Assembly: GCF_003339815.1 (NCBI RefSeq) | Contig: NZ_PPTT01000002.1 | Coordinates: 124,001 to 188,000 of the forward strand | Source: Eggerthella sinensis | Lineage (GTDB): Bacteria; Actinomycetota; Coriobacteriia; Coriobacteriales; Eggerthellaceae | Length of the DNA stretch: 64,000 bases | Direction: 5' to 3' | Shown here: in pieces, positions 35,254 to 43,066 of the stretch | Numbering within the stretch: the first letter of the stretch is position 1 | How the letters are laid out: every line of letters starts with the position of its first letter | Translations under genes and position numbers: made by a program | Notes under the pieces: generated by a model | The model's database searches: none | Told to the model about the DNA's origin: nothing | Seen by the model: only the letters and a program-made list of their open reading frames with translations

Positions 35254-35619
35254 CTACTTTCCGCGCACCACCGCGCCGAAGGGCAGCAGCGCCAGCTTCG
35301 CCTGCTTGAAGCACTGCATGCCGAAGGGGATGCCGATGATGGTGATGCACAGCAGCACGCCGTTGAGCAGGGCCTCAAGCGCCAAGAACACGCCACCGAA
35401 GATGAACCACAGCACGTTGAGCACCGCCGACCCCGCGCCGCCGCCGTACTCCACCTCCTTGCCGAAGGGGAAAAACGCGAGCCCCGCCATCTTGAAGCAC
35501 TGCGTGCCCACGGGAATGCCCACGATGGTGATGCACCACAGCAACCCCACGAGCAGCCAGCTTACGCCCTGCCAGAATCCCGCGAATATGAACCACAGTA
35601 TGTTACCGATCACGCTCAT
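35254..35619 (-). CDS. YccF-domain inner-membrane protein
   Basis: A 121-residue membrane protein made of two similar YccF repeats. The first has NILWFIFAGFWQG with GIPVGTQCFKMAGLAFFPFG; the second has NVLWFIFGGVFLA with GIPFGMQCFKQAKLALLPFG. About four hydrophobic helices. The family's role is not established, though a transport or channel role has been proposed. It starts inside the end of the preceding membrane-protein gene (17-nt overlap), so the two are co-translated. Confidence 0.85.
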   Translation of the reverse strand: MSVIGNILWFIFAGFWQGVSWLLVGLLWCITIVGIPVGTQCFKMAGLAFFPFGKEVEYGGGAGSAVLNVLWFIFGGVFLALEALLNGVLLCITIIGIPFGMQCFKQAKLALLPFGAVVRGK

Positions 35620-36019
35620 GACGATCGTCCTTTCCTAACGCCAGCCGCTCCTCCGCATCGCGCTGAAACGAAGCGCGCATGAACTCGGAGAACGCGAACA
35701 CGATGGACACGATGGTCAGCACCGACACGATGAGCTGCGACATGGCGGTAGCGTACTCGGCCTGCGACGCGTCCACCGCCCCCAGCACCAGGTAGTACCC
35801 GCACCAGACGAAGCCCAGCGCGAGCATGATCATGGTGACGTACTTGAGCACCGCCGACACGTTCTTCCTGAACGCCGCGCTCTTGCGGTACTGCGCCTCG
35901 CTGTAGCGATGCTTCTCGGGCCGTCGGGCATGGGCCCGCATCTTCAAGCCGCCCGCCAAAAACCCGAAGATCACGCCCGCCGAAAGCGCGCAGCACAGGG
36001 TGAACAGGGTGCTCATCAT
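35603..36019 (-). CDS. hypothetical membrane protein paired with YccF
   Basis: A 138-residue protein of unrecognised family. It has an N-terminal hydrophobic helix (about 3-24), a basic stretch rich in Arg/Lys/His (about 27-52) and two more helices (about 57-80 and 90-112), with a charged C-terminus. The stop overlaps the YccF start by 17 nt. GGAAAGGAC precedes the start; a second ATG follows immediately. Partnering with YccF is likely; function unknown. Confidence 0.65.
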   Translation of the reverse strand: MMSTLFTLCCALSAGVIFGFLAGGLKMRAHARRPEKHRYSEAQYRKSAAFRKNVSAVLKYVTMIMLALGFVWCGYYLVLGAVDASQAEYATAMSQLIVSVLTIVSIVFAFSEFMRASFQRDAEERLALGKDDRHERDR

Positions 36020-36267
36020 GGCCGTCCTTTCCGTTTTCCCAGATCATATACCTTATCATGCACGACCCCGCAAAATGCGGGGGTGCGGGCATTCCCTATC
36101 AAAACGCTGCACTTAGGGTGTGCCGCACGTTCGCTGCGATGGATAGCATACTCCTTGTCCGATGCGTGGGAACCATCGCAGCATCCGAGCAATCGGCGGG
36201 GAGCGGATGGATGCGCACGGGCCGGAAGGCTGCATCAGCAGCATCGTCGCAACAGGGAGGAACCATC

Positions 36268-37917
36268 ATGGAAGACAGCACGAACCTGCTCAAGCAGAGC
36301 CGCCGCACGTTCTTGAAGACGGCCGGCGTGGCGCTTGCCGGTGCCGCAGGGCTCGGCATCGTGGGGTGCGCGCCGCAGGGCGGCGGCGCGAGCGGCAGCA
36401 ACGCCGCATCCACGGCCGCCGGCGCCGACACGAAGTGGGACGAAGAGTTCGACGTCGTGGTTGTCGGCGCGGGCTGCGCCGGGCAGGCCGCAGCCATCAC
36501 CGTCGCGCTCGAGGGCGACGGCGCAACGTGCCTGCTGGCCGAGAAGGGCACCATGCCCGGCGGCAACAGCCCGTACTGCAAAGGCACCGTCGTGTACGCC
36601 GAGGACGAGGACGCGTTCAACCAGTACATGCTGGAAATGCGCGGCGAGGAGGGCACCACGCCCGACGATGTGATTGCCGCGTACGCCAAGGGCGCCGTGG
36701 AAAACTACCCCTGGGTGTTCGACACGCTGGGAGGCGTGGTTGAGGAAGCCTCCATCATCGCGCCCACCACGAAGGACGACCCGCTCGCGTCCACGCCCGA
36801 GTGGCCCGAGTTCGAGCACTGCTATTCGCTGGGCAAGCTGACCATCGCCGGCAAGAAAGACGCCGAGATCAAGGGCGACAAGCACATCACGAAACTGCTC
36901 GACCGCGTCATCGCCGATCACAGCGACGTCATCGAGTACCGCACGGGAGCGCCCCTCGAGGAGCTCATTCAGGACCCGTCAACGAAGCGCATCCTGGGCG
37001 CGGTCATCGACGGCAAGAACGTCAAGGCGAACCGCGGCGTCATCATGTGCACGGGCGGCTTCGAGGCCAACCCCACCATGCGCCAGGACTTCATCGGGCA
37101 GGGCGGTGCGCACCCGGCCGTCGAGGAGCTGAACACGGGCGACGGGCACAAGGCCTGCATGAAAATCGGTGCCGACTTCTGGCACATGGAGCACGTGGCC
37201 GGCTTCTGGATGGCCGGGCGCGACCTGGAGAACACGAAGTTCACGAACAACCAGATCATCTCGCCCTGCCCGAAGCAATACGGCATCACCGTGGGCGTGA
37301 ACGGCCGCCGCTACTACATGGATTGGGACGGCTACAGCAACAAGTCCGAGATCGAATATAGGGACGACCCGTCGGTGGCCGTGGGCAGCCGTCACGGGCA
37401 CATGCAGATCGGCGGCGAGTGGCCGCATCTCGCTCAGCCCCGCAAAGCATGGTTCGTGTTCGACCAGGCGGGCCTCGAAGCGGGCGCCATTCCCGCCGAC
37501 ACGACGAGCGATCCCGTTGCCGACAAGCTGGCCTACGCCGCCGACACCATCGAAGAGCTTGCCGCGCAGATGGGCGTGCCGGCCGACGAGCTGGCCACCA
37601 CGGTGAACCAGTGGAACGAATGCTGCGACAACGGCGTTGACGTGTACTTCCACCGCCCGGCCAAGACCCTGACGCCCGTGGCCACGCCGCCGTTCTACGC
37701 GCAGCTGTGCTGCCCCTCGTTCCTCAACACCGACGGCGGCCCCGTGCGCAGCGCCCAGGGCGAGATCCTCGACCCGGACGGCAAACCCATCCCCGGTCTG
37801 TACAGCGCCGGCGAGTTCGGCTCGGTATGGAGCGGCGTGTACCAGGGCGGCGGCAACATTGCCGAGTGCCTCATCTTCGGCCGCATCTCCGCGCGCGGCG
37901 CCATCGCGAACGCCTAG
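36268..37917 (+). CDS. Tat-exported FAD-dependent reductase
   Basis: A 549-residue protein with a twin-arginine signal (SRRTFLKT, about 11-18) and lipobox-like VGCAP. FAD-binding starts near residue 57 (FDVVVVGAGCAGQAAAITVA). The C-terminal motif is GLYSAGEFGSVWSGVYQGGG with NIAECLIFGRISA, the same YQGGGN-x-x-EC class as the cytochrome-linked reductase at 7963-9747. This suggests related substrates or chemistry, but no cytochrome gene is adjacent here. GGGAGG 7 nt upstream sets the start. It is convergent with a membrane LuxR gene across a terminator hairpin. Confidence 0.82.
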   Translation: MEDSTNLLKQSRRTFLKTAGVALAGAAGLGIVGCAPQGGGASGSNAASTAAGADTKWDEEFDVVVVGAGCAGQAAAITVALEGDGATCLLAEKGTMPGGNSPYCKGTVVYAEDEDAFNQYMLEMRGEEGTTPDDVIAAYAKGAVENYPWVFDTLGGVVEEASIIAPTTKDDPLASTPEWPEFEHCYSLGKLTIAGKKDAEIKGDKHITKLLDRVIADHSDVIEYRTGAPLEELIQDPSTKRILGAVIDGKNVKANRGVIMCTGGFEANPTMRQDFIGQGGAHPAVEELNTGDGHKACMKIGADFWHMEHVAGFWMAGRDLENTKFTNNQIISPCPKQYGITVGVNGRRYYMDWDGYSNKSEIEYRDDPSVAVGSRHGHMQIGGEWPHLAQPRKAWFVFDQAGLEAGAIPADTTSDPVADKLAYAADTIEELAAQMGVPADELATTVNQWNECCDNGVDVYFHRPAKTLTPVATPPFYAQLCCPSFLNTDGGPVRSAQGEILDPDGKPIPGLYSAGEFGSVWSGVYQGGGNIAECLIFGRISARGAIANA

Positions 37918-37959
37918 CCGCCTGCGCACCGCACACCTCGCGACATCCCTCCCCTCCCG

Positions 37960-37989
37960 CGAGCCCCGCCTACCAACAGGCGGGGCTCG
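37960..37989. terminator. bidirectional terminator between reductase and LuxR genes
   Basis: A 12-bp perfect stem (CGAGCCCCGCCT / AGGCGGGGCTCG), loop ACCAAC, between convergent stops at 37917 and 38013. Confidence 0.75.
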
Positions 37990-38012
37990 TCTCATGCGGG
38001 GAGCGCGTGGCG

Positions 38013-39533
38013 CTACAGCGCCTTCACGAAGTCGATGACGTCCTGCTTGGAGTGCACGTCGAGCTTCTGATAGATGTTCTTCACGTAGCTGCGCACGGTG
38101 TTTTCCGACAGCACGAGCTCGCCGGCGATGTAGGATGAGCTGCGGCCCTCGGCCAGCAGCATGAGCACCTCGGCCTCCCGATTCGTCAACCCGTAGCGCT
38201 CGCGCACGAACGCCTCGCGCGGGTCGGGCCCGTCCGCGCACGAGTCGGCCGTCGCCGGCGCTTCGGGGCGCCACACGCGCTCGTCAACGTGCGCCAAGCG
38301 CCCTTCGCGCAGGGCCGCCTCCGTCTCCTGCCGGAAACGGCAGCGCCCGCACACCTCGGCGAACAGCGGTCGCACGCGCGGGATGGAATCGGTGAGCAGG
38401 AACCCCACGCTCACGGCCAGCAGGCACACCATGCCGGCGATGATCAGCATTTCCTCCATGTCGCTTGCCCCGCCGAGCCACCACATCGCCAGCCGCCCGC
38501 TCTCGCGGAAGAACAGGTGCAGGAACCAGAAGAAGCCCACGATGAGGTACGGCGGCAGCGCGCGATGCCGCGCCACGTCGTAGGACACGAACCACAAGAA
38601 GCCCACCTGAAACAGGTTCGTGATGGCGATGAGCGTCGCGCCCACTTCGCTGACCAGCGGATCGAGCGTCGACAGCAGGATGACGCCCACGGCCAGTGCG
38701 GCCAACTGCGCCTGCCACAGCACCGAGAACTTCACGCCGCGCCCTTTCACGAGCGCCCACCAGATGATGCCCAATCCGATAGCCGTCACGCCGAGGTGCT
38801 GCACAAGGTGGAAGAGGGGCGACAGCTTGATGGATTCCCCGAACGGGAATCCGCGCGACACGCCCAGCACGAAGCTGAACAGGGCGATGCCCACCACGAG
38901 GCGCACGATGGTCGAGCGCGGCTCCGCAGCGTACACGTTGTCGGGAGGCGGCGCCACCACGCCCCGCGCCTCGCGCACATCGAGCGTCTTCTGCGCCTGG
39001 AAGAACATCACGAGCGTCACCATGGGCAGCAGCATGCTGATGAAGAACGCCGTGCTCTCCTCCACCACGCCGATGAACATGCCGATGGTGGTGGACAGCG
39101 CCAGCGATGCGAATGCCACGAGCAGCGCCTCGCGCAGGCCCAGCCGTATGTAGAAGGTGATCCACATGCCGCCGCCCCAGGCCAGGCCCACGCCCGAGCA
39201 CACAGCCGCCGCCATGGTGAACGGCAGCGACGGGAACAGCGATTGCACGAAGAACAGCAGGCTGCCCGCCGTCATGAGCACAGCGGATATCCAACTGAGC
39301 GCGGTTTGGAACTTCGGCGAGAACGCGCGGCGCAGCGCGATGGCGCCCAGCACCACGATGCAAGCGCACCGGGCGAAGTTGATGGCGACGGTGGTCAGGC
39401 CCGAATCGACCCAGATGTAGCGCGCGTAGAGGATGCACTGAATCCAAACGAGCACGAGACCCGTCCCCAGAAACGAGAACGAGAACCCCGGCAGGTACGT
39501 CGCCGCGAACGACTTGAAATCGCCCTTCGTCAC
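38013..39533 (-). CDS. LuxR-family regulator with multi-helix membrane domain
   Basis: A 506-residue protein with about 12 hydrophobic helices (10-400), a linker with Cys and Arg (VCGRCRFRQE), and a C-terminal LuxR HTH (about 443-500: GLTNREAEVLMLLAEGRSSS, then LSENTVRSYVKNIYQKLD). It starts with GTG inside the tlyA stop (GTGA overlap), so it has no promoter of its own immediately upstream and is translated with tlyA. It is convergent with the reductase at 36268. Control of that reductase is likely by analogy with the neighbouring pairs. Confidence 0.83.
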   Translation of the reverse strand: MTKGDFKSFAATYLPGFSFSFLGTGLVLVWIQCILYARYIWVDSGLTTVAINFARCACIVVLGAIALRRAFSPKFQTALSWISAVLMTAGSLLFFVQSLFPSLPFTMAAAVCSGVGLAWGGGMWITFYIRLGLREALLVAFASLALSTTIGMFIGVVEESTAFFISMLLPMVTLVMFFQAQKTLDVREARGVVAPPPDNVYAAEPRSTIVRLVVGIALFSFVLGVSRGFPFGESIKLSPLFHLVQHLGVTAIGLGIIWWALVKGRGVKFSVLWQAQLAALAVGVILLSTLDPLVSEVGATLIAITNLFQVGFLWFVSYDVARHRALPPYLIVGFFWFLHLFFRESGRLAMWWLGGASDMEEMLIIAGMVCLLAVSVGFLLTDSIPRVRPLFAEVCGRCRFRQETEAALREGRLAHVDERVWRPEAPATADSCADGPDPREAFVRERYGLTNREAEVLMLLAEGRSSSYIAGELVLSENTVRSYVKNIYQKLDVHSKQDVIDFVKAL

Positions 39534-40282
39534 GCGCCGACCACGCTTCCCCGCTCCGAGAACACGGCGCGCACGAGGTACTCTACGTTGCCCTCCGGGC
39601 CCGTGATGGGCGATTCCACCACGCCGGTCACGTCGAACCCGGCATCCACGAGGGCGTCGCGCACCTCGTCCACCGTGCGCTGCCGCACCGATTCGTCACG
39701 CACCACGCCGCGGTCCGTCTCGCCCGCATGCGACTCGAACTGCGGCTTCACCAAACCGATGAACACCGTGCCCGGCTGCGAGAAGCGCGCGAACGTGGGC
39801 GCGAGCGCCGCGAGGCCGATGAAGCTGAGGTCGGCTACGAGCACGTCGAAGGGCGCGCCCAGCTCGGCGGGATCGGCCAGCTTGATGTTCACGCGCTCGA
39901 ACACGGCCACGCGCTCGTCCTGCCGCAGCTTCCACGCCAGCTGCCCGTAGTTCACGTCGACGCACGCCACGCTTCCCGCGCCGGCCTGCAGCAGGCAGTC
40001 GGTGAAGCCGCCGGTGGACGAACCGATGTCGAGGCACCGCAGGCCCCGCACGTCCTGGCCGAACGCGTTCAGCGCCCCCTGCAGCTTGTGGCCGCCGCGC
40101 GACACGAAGCGCTTGCGGTTCTTCACCACGATGTCCGCATCGGGCGCCACGCGCTCCGCCGCGCTCGTGGCGTACACGTCGTCCACCTTCACCTCGTGCG
40201 CGAGCACCGCGCGCAGCGCCGCGCCCGCATCGGCGAAGTACCCCTGCTCAACCAGCAGCGTATCCAGTCTCGTTTTCTTCAT
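39530..40282 (-). CDS. tlyA: TlyA-family rRNA 2'-O-methyltransferase
   Basis: A 250-residue protein with an N-terminal S4 RNA-binding domain (about 5-60) and a SAM methyltransferase fold with LDIGSSTGGFTDCL. Catalytic K-D-K-type residues lie in SRGGHKL, VADLSFI and LVKPQFE. TlyA enzymes methylate ribose in 16S and 23S rRNA, as known from capreomycin sensitivity in mycobacteria. It lies between an acetyltransferase (28-bp gap) and a LuxR gene (4-nt overlap). Residues and length fit the family fully. Confidence 0.9.
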   Translation of the reverse strand: MKKTRLDTLLVEQGYFADAGAALRAVLAHEVKVDDVYATSAAERVAPDADIVVKNRKRFVSRGGHKLQGALNAFGQDVRGLRCLDIGSSTGGFTDCLLQAGAGSVACVDVNYGQLAWKLRQDERVAVFERVNIKLADPAELGAPFDVLVADLSFIGLAALAPTFARFSQPGTVFIGLVKPQFESHAGETDRGVVRDESVRQRTVDEVRDALVDAGFDVTGVVESPITGPEGNVEYLVRAVFSERGSVVGA

Positions 40283-40310
40283 GCCCCCAGTATACCGCGA
40301 CCAGACAAGC

Positions 40311-40895
40311 TCACCGGTTGTCGTGCATGACGCGGCAGGGGTTTCCGTACGCCACCGTGTTCGAGGGGATGTCCTTCGTCACCACGCTGCCGGCGCCGAT
40401 CACCACGTTGTCGCCGATGGTCACGCCCGGCAGGATGACGGTGCCGCCGCCCACCCACACGTTGTCGCCGATGGTCACGGGCGCCGTAAGGGTTTTGCAG
40501 AACGCGAACGACCCGTCTTCGCGCGGTTCGCTGAAGCGGTCCTGCGCCCGCTGCGGATGGAACGCCGTGTAGATGTGCACGCCGGGGGCGATGAGGGCGT
40601 TGTCCCCGATGACGATCTTGTTGTCGTCAAGGAACAGGCAGTTCATGTTCACCTCGCAGTTGTCGCCGAAGAAGATGTTGCTGCCGTAGTCCGCGTAGAA
40701 CGGCGCGGCAATCCACAGGCGCGCACCGCGCCCGCCCAGCAGCTCGCCGAGGATGCGGTCCTTTTCCGCCAAATCCTCCGAATCGGTGCGGTTGTAGTCG
40801 CGCGTGAGGTTCTTCGCCTCGTGCCAACGCGCCATCAACTGCGGGTCTCCGCAGTCGTACACCTCGCCCGCCAGCATCTTCTCCCACTCGGTCAT
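40311..40895 (-). CDS. maltose/galactoside O-acetyltransferase-like enzyme
   Basis: A 194-residue left-handed beta-helix acetyltransferase. The N-terminal cap ([20 protein letters not shown]) is that of maltose acetyltransferases. The hexapeptide repeats include the catalytic His in [10 protein letters not shown] and [20 protein letters not shown]. It transfers acetyl from CoA to a sugar hydroxyl. GGAAGGA upstream fixes the start at 40895. It heads an operon with tlyA and a LuxR gene and stands 78 bases from a parS site. Confidence 0.88.
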   Translation of the reverse strand: MTEWEKMLAGEVYDCGDPQLMARWHEAKNLTRDYNRTDSEDLAEKDRILGELLGGRGARLWIAAPFYADYGSNIFFGDNCEVNMNCLFLDDNKIVIGDNALIAPGVHIYTAFHPQRAQDRFSEPREDGSFAFCKTLTAPVTIGDNVWVGGGTVILPGVTIGDNVVIGAGSVVTKDIPSNTVAYGNPCRVMHDNR

Positions 40896-40970
40896 CTGCA
40901 ATCCTTCCGCCGCCGCCGTCGTGTCGCCGCGCACAATGCACCGCGCACCATCCGCCCAGTATAGCGTACG

Positions 40971-40990
40971 GATGTTTCACGTGAAACATC
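40971..40990. other. parS-like ParB-binding site (site 4)
   Basis: TGTTTCACGTGAAACA at 40973-40988 matches parS exactly within a 20-bp palindrome (GA and TC flanks). It is intergenic between the acetyltransferase start and a reductase stop. Confidence 0.85.
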
Positions 40991-41001
40991 TCCCACACGA
41001 A

Positions 41002-41030
41002 CTGCGGCCGCCCGGGAAGGGCGACCGCAG
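41002..41030 (-). terminator. terminator of the reductase gene
   Basis: A stem of 6 and 5 bp split by one mismatch (CTGCGG-C-CGCCC, loop GGGAA, GGGCG-A-CCGCAG), 35 bases downstream of the reductase stop. Confidence 0.5.
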
Positions 41031-41064
41031 CGGAGGGAGGAATGGGCTGGGGAGAATGAGGGTG

Positions 41065-42855
41065 CTACAGCTCGGCGAGATCGCGCCCGAGCAGGTACGA
41101 CAGCGTGCCGCACACCGCGCCGAGGTTCTGGCCCGGCATGACGAAGTTGTACGTGTTCGCGTAGAAGTCGCCCGTCATGATGCCCGTGTTGTACAGGCCC
41201 TCGATGGGCGTGTCGTCCTCTTCGCACACCTGCATCTTATCGTTCGTGCGCAGGCCGCCGCACACGGTGAGGAACGTCGCGCCCGTGATTTTCGTCGCGT
41301 AGAACGGCGGCGTGGAAATGGGGTACAGGATGTCGGGGTTCACGTGGAACTGCTCGTCGAGGCCGGCTTCGGCGTAGGCGCTGTACTGCTTGATGGTGGC
41401 AAGCGCCTGCTCCTTGTCGATGCCCTCCATCTGCTCGACCAACTCTTCGAGCGTGTCGGCCTTGTAGTACGTCGCGCCCGTGCCGATGGACGACTTGCCC
41501 TCGGTGGCCGCCGCGTCCCACGACGCGATCATCTCCTCGGGCGTGCTCGGCATGATGCCGTTCTCGTAGTCGATGCAGCAGCCGAACGCTTCCCATTCGT
41601 CTTGCGTGTACGCGTACGCCTTGTCCCACACCGCGTACGCGGTCTTCTGCGGAAGCTGCAGCACCGAGATGGCGCCGTACGCGAAGTTCGTGCATTCGTT
41701 CTGGTAGCGCTCGCCATGGATGTCCATGTTGAGGCCCCAGAAGTTGGAGATCACGCCGTGCGCCGGGCCCGACGCGCCGCCGTTGATCATGGGCGGCACC
41801 GGGTACGTCTTCTGCCACGCGGCCCCTACCCACAGGCCCATCTTCTGCCCGTCGCCCGGCATGAGACCCGAGTACACGAGCTCGGCATCGTAGTCCACAT
41901 CGCCGAACGTGAGCGAGTCCTTGAAGTTTTCCCAGGCCCACGGGCTGTACTTCGCCATCATGTCGGGGTTCTTGGAGAAGTCGCCCGTGGCCAGCACCAC
42001 GGCCTTGTTCGCCACGTACTTCACGTACGACCCGTCCTCGCGCTGCGCCACCACGGCGGACACGCGCCCCGTGTTGTCGTTGTCGCGAATGAGGTACTGT
42101 CCCACCGTCTTGTAGTGAATCTCGCCGCCGAAGTCGTCGGTGAAGATGTTCGCGTAGGCATGCGCCTCGAGCGGTGCACCGAACAGGGCACCGAAGGGCT
42201 GCTCGTCGGTGTAGAAGTTGTGCGACGCGGGCGGCACGGTGATGGTGCCGTCGGGGTCGGTGTAGCCCGGTTCGAGGCAGCACTTGAGGCCCTGCTTCTC
42301 CATGTGGTCGATGGTCCAGTCGATGGACTCGCCGGAATGGTTGATCCAACGCTCCCACTTCTTCTTGTCCATGAGGTACGTGCCGGCCGTCTGCTCGGCC
42401 TTCACGATTTCACGCGCGGCCTCGGGCGAGTAGTCGATGCCCTTCTCCTTCTGATATTTCGACCCGATGGCGTGGTTCGATCCTCCGCGCGAGATGGGCT
42501 TCGAGCTTGCCGAGAACACGATGACGTCGGCCCCCTGCTCGGCTGCGGAAACGGCCGTGCACAGCCCGGCCATGCCCGCGCCCACGATGACGATGTCGTG
42601 CGTGTACGTCTCCGCGATGTCCGCGTCGGCCACCGGCTCGGGCGGAATCTCGAAGCTCCACTTCATGTCCTGGTAGTTGTCGGCCGTCAGCACGCTGCCC
42701 GACGCGGACGACGAGCCTTCGGCGCCCGTCGCCTTCGCGTCGGAGCCGCCGGATGCGCCGCCCGCCGGCGAGCAGGCCGCAAGCGCCGTGCCCGTGGCCG
42801 CCAACGCGCCGGTTGCCAATGCCCCTTTAAGAAAATCTCGACGATTCAGTTCCAT
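41065..42855 (-). CDS. Tat-exported FAD-dependent reductase
   Basis: A 596-residue protein with a twin-arginine signal (NRRDFLKG, about 4-11) and a Cys in LAACSP. The FAD fold begins near residue 88 (HDIVIVGAGMAGLCTAVSAA). The C-terminal motif is GLYNTGIMTGDFYANTYNFV with MPGQNLGAVCGTLSYLLG, similar in form to the reductase at 28029-29894 but not to fumarate reductases. It has many Cys and aromatic residues, including GLKCCLEPGY and FGCCIDYENG. ACAGGAGGG upstream fixes the start. Divergent from a membrane LuxR gene, its probable regulator. Substrate unknown. Confidence 0.82.
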   Translation of the reverse strand: MELNRRDFLKGALATGALAATGTALAACSPAGGASGGSDAKATGAEGSSSASGSVLTADNYQDMKWSFEIPPEPVADADIAETYTHDIVIVGAGMAGLCTAVSAAEQGADVIVFSASSKPISRGGSNHAIGSKYQKEKGIDYSPEAAREIVKAEQTAGTYLMDKKKWERWINHSGESIDWTIDHMEKQGLKCCLEPGYTDPDGTITVPPASHNFYTDEQPFGALFGAPLEAHAYANIFTDDFGGEIHYKTVGQYLIRDNDNTGRVSAVVAQREDGSYVKYVANKAVVLATGDFSKNPDMMAKYSPWAWENFKDSLTFGDVDYDAELVYSGLMPGDGQKMGLWVGAAWQKTYPVPPMINGGASGPAHGVISNFWGLNMDIHGERYQNECTNFAYGAISVLQLPQKTAYAVWDKAYAYTQDEWEAFGCCIDYENGIMPSTPEEMIASWDAAATEGKSSIGTGATYYKADTLEELVEQMEGIDKEQALATIKQYSAYAEAGLDEQFHVNPDILYPISTPPFYATKITGATFLTVCGGLRTNDKMQVCEEDDTPIEGLYNTGIMTGDFYANTYNFVMPGQNLGAVCGTLSYLLGRDLAEL

Positions 42856-43039
42856 GTCTTTCCCTCCTGTGATCGATGCCGGAACCTGCCCTCAGTGTTG
42901 CACCGAACGCCCGGCCATGCGCTCACACGGGGCTGGTGTTTCGCCGCGCAAGGGGTCACATGGATCAGGTGAATTCCGCAAACGGCCCGCTCGCGCCTCA
43001 ACTTTTAGCCGCCGCGAACGGGCATCGCACCGGAATTTC

Positions 43040-43048
43040 GCCTACAAT
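43040..43048 (+). promoter_or_regulatory. -10 region GCCTACAAT of a LuxR gene
   Basis: TACAAT (43043-43048) preceded by GCC, 18 bp before the ATG. It matches the GCCTATAAT upstream of the LuxR gene at 30048. Confidence 0.45.
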
Positions 43049-43066
43049 AAGCGCTCGGGAGGGGAT

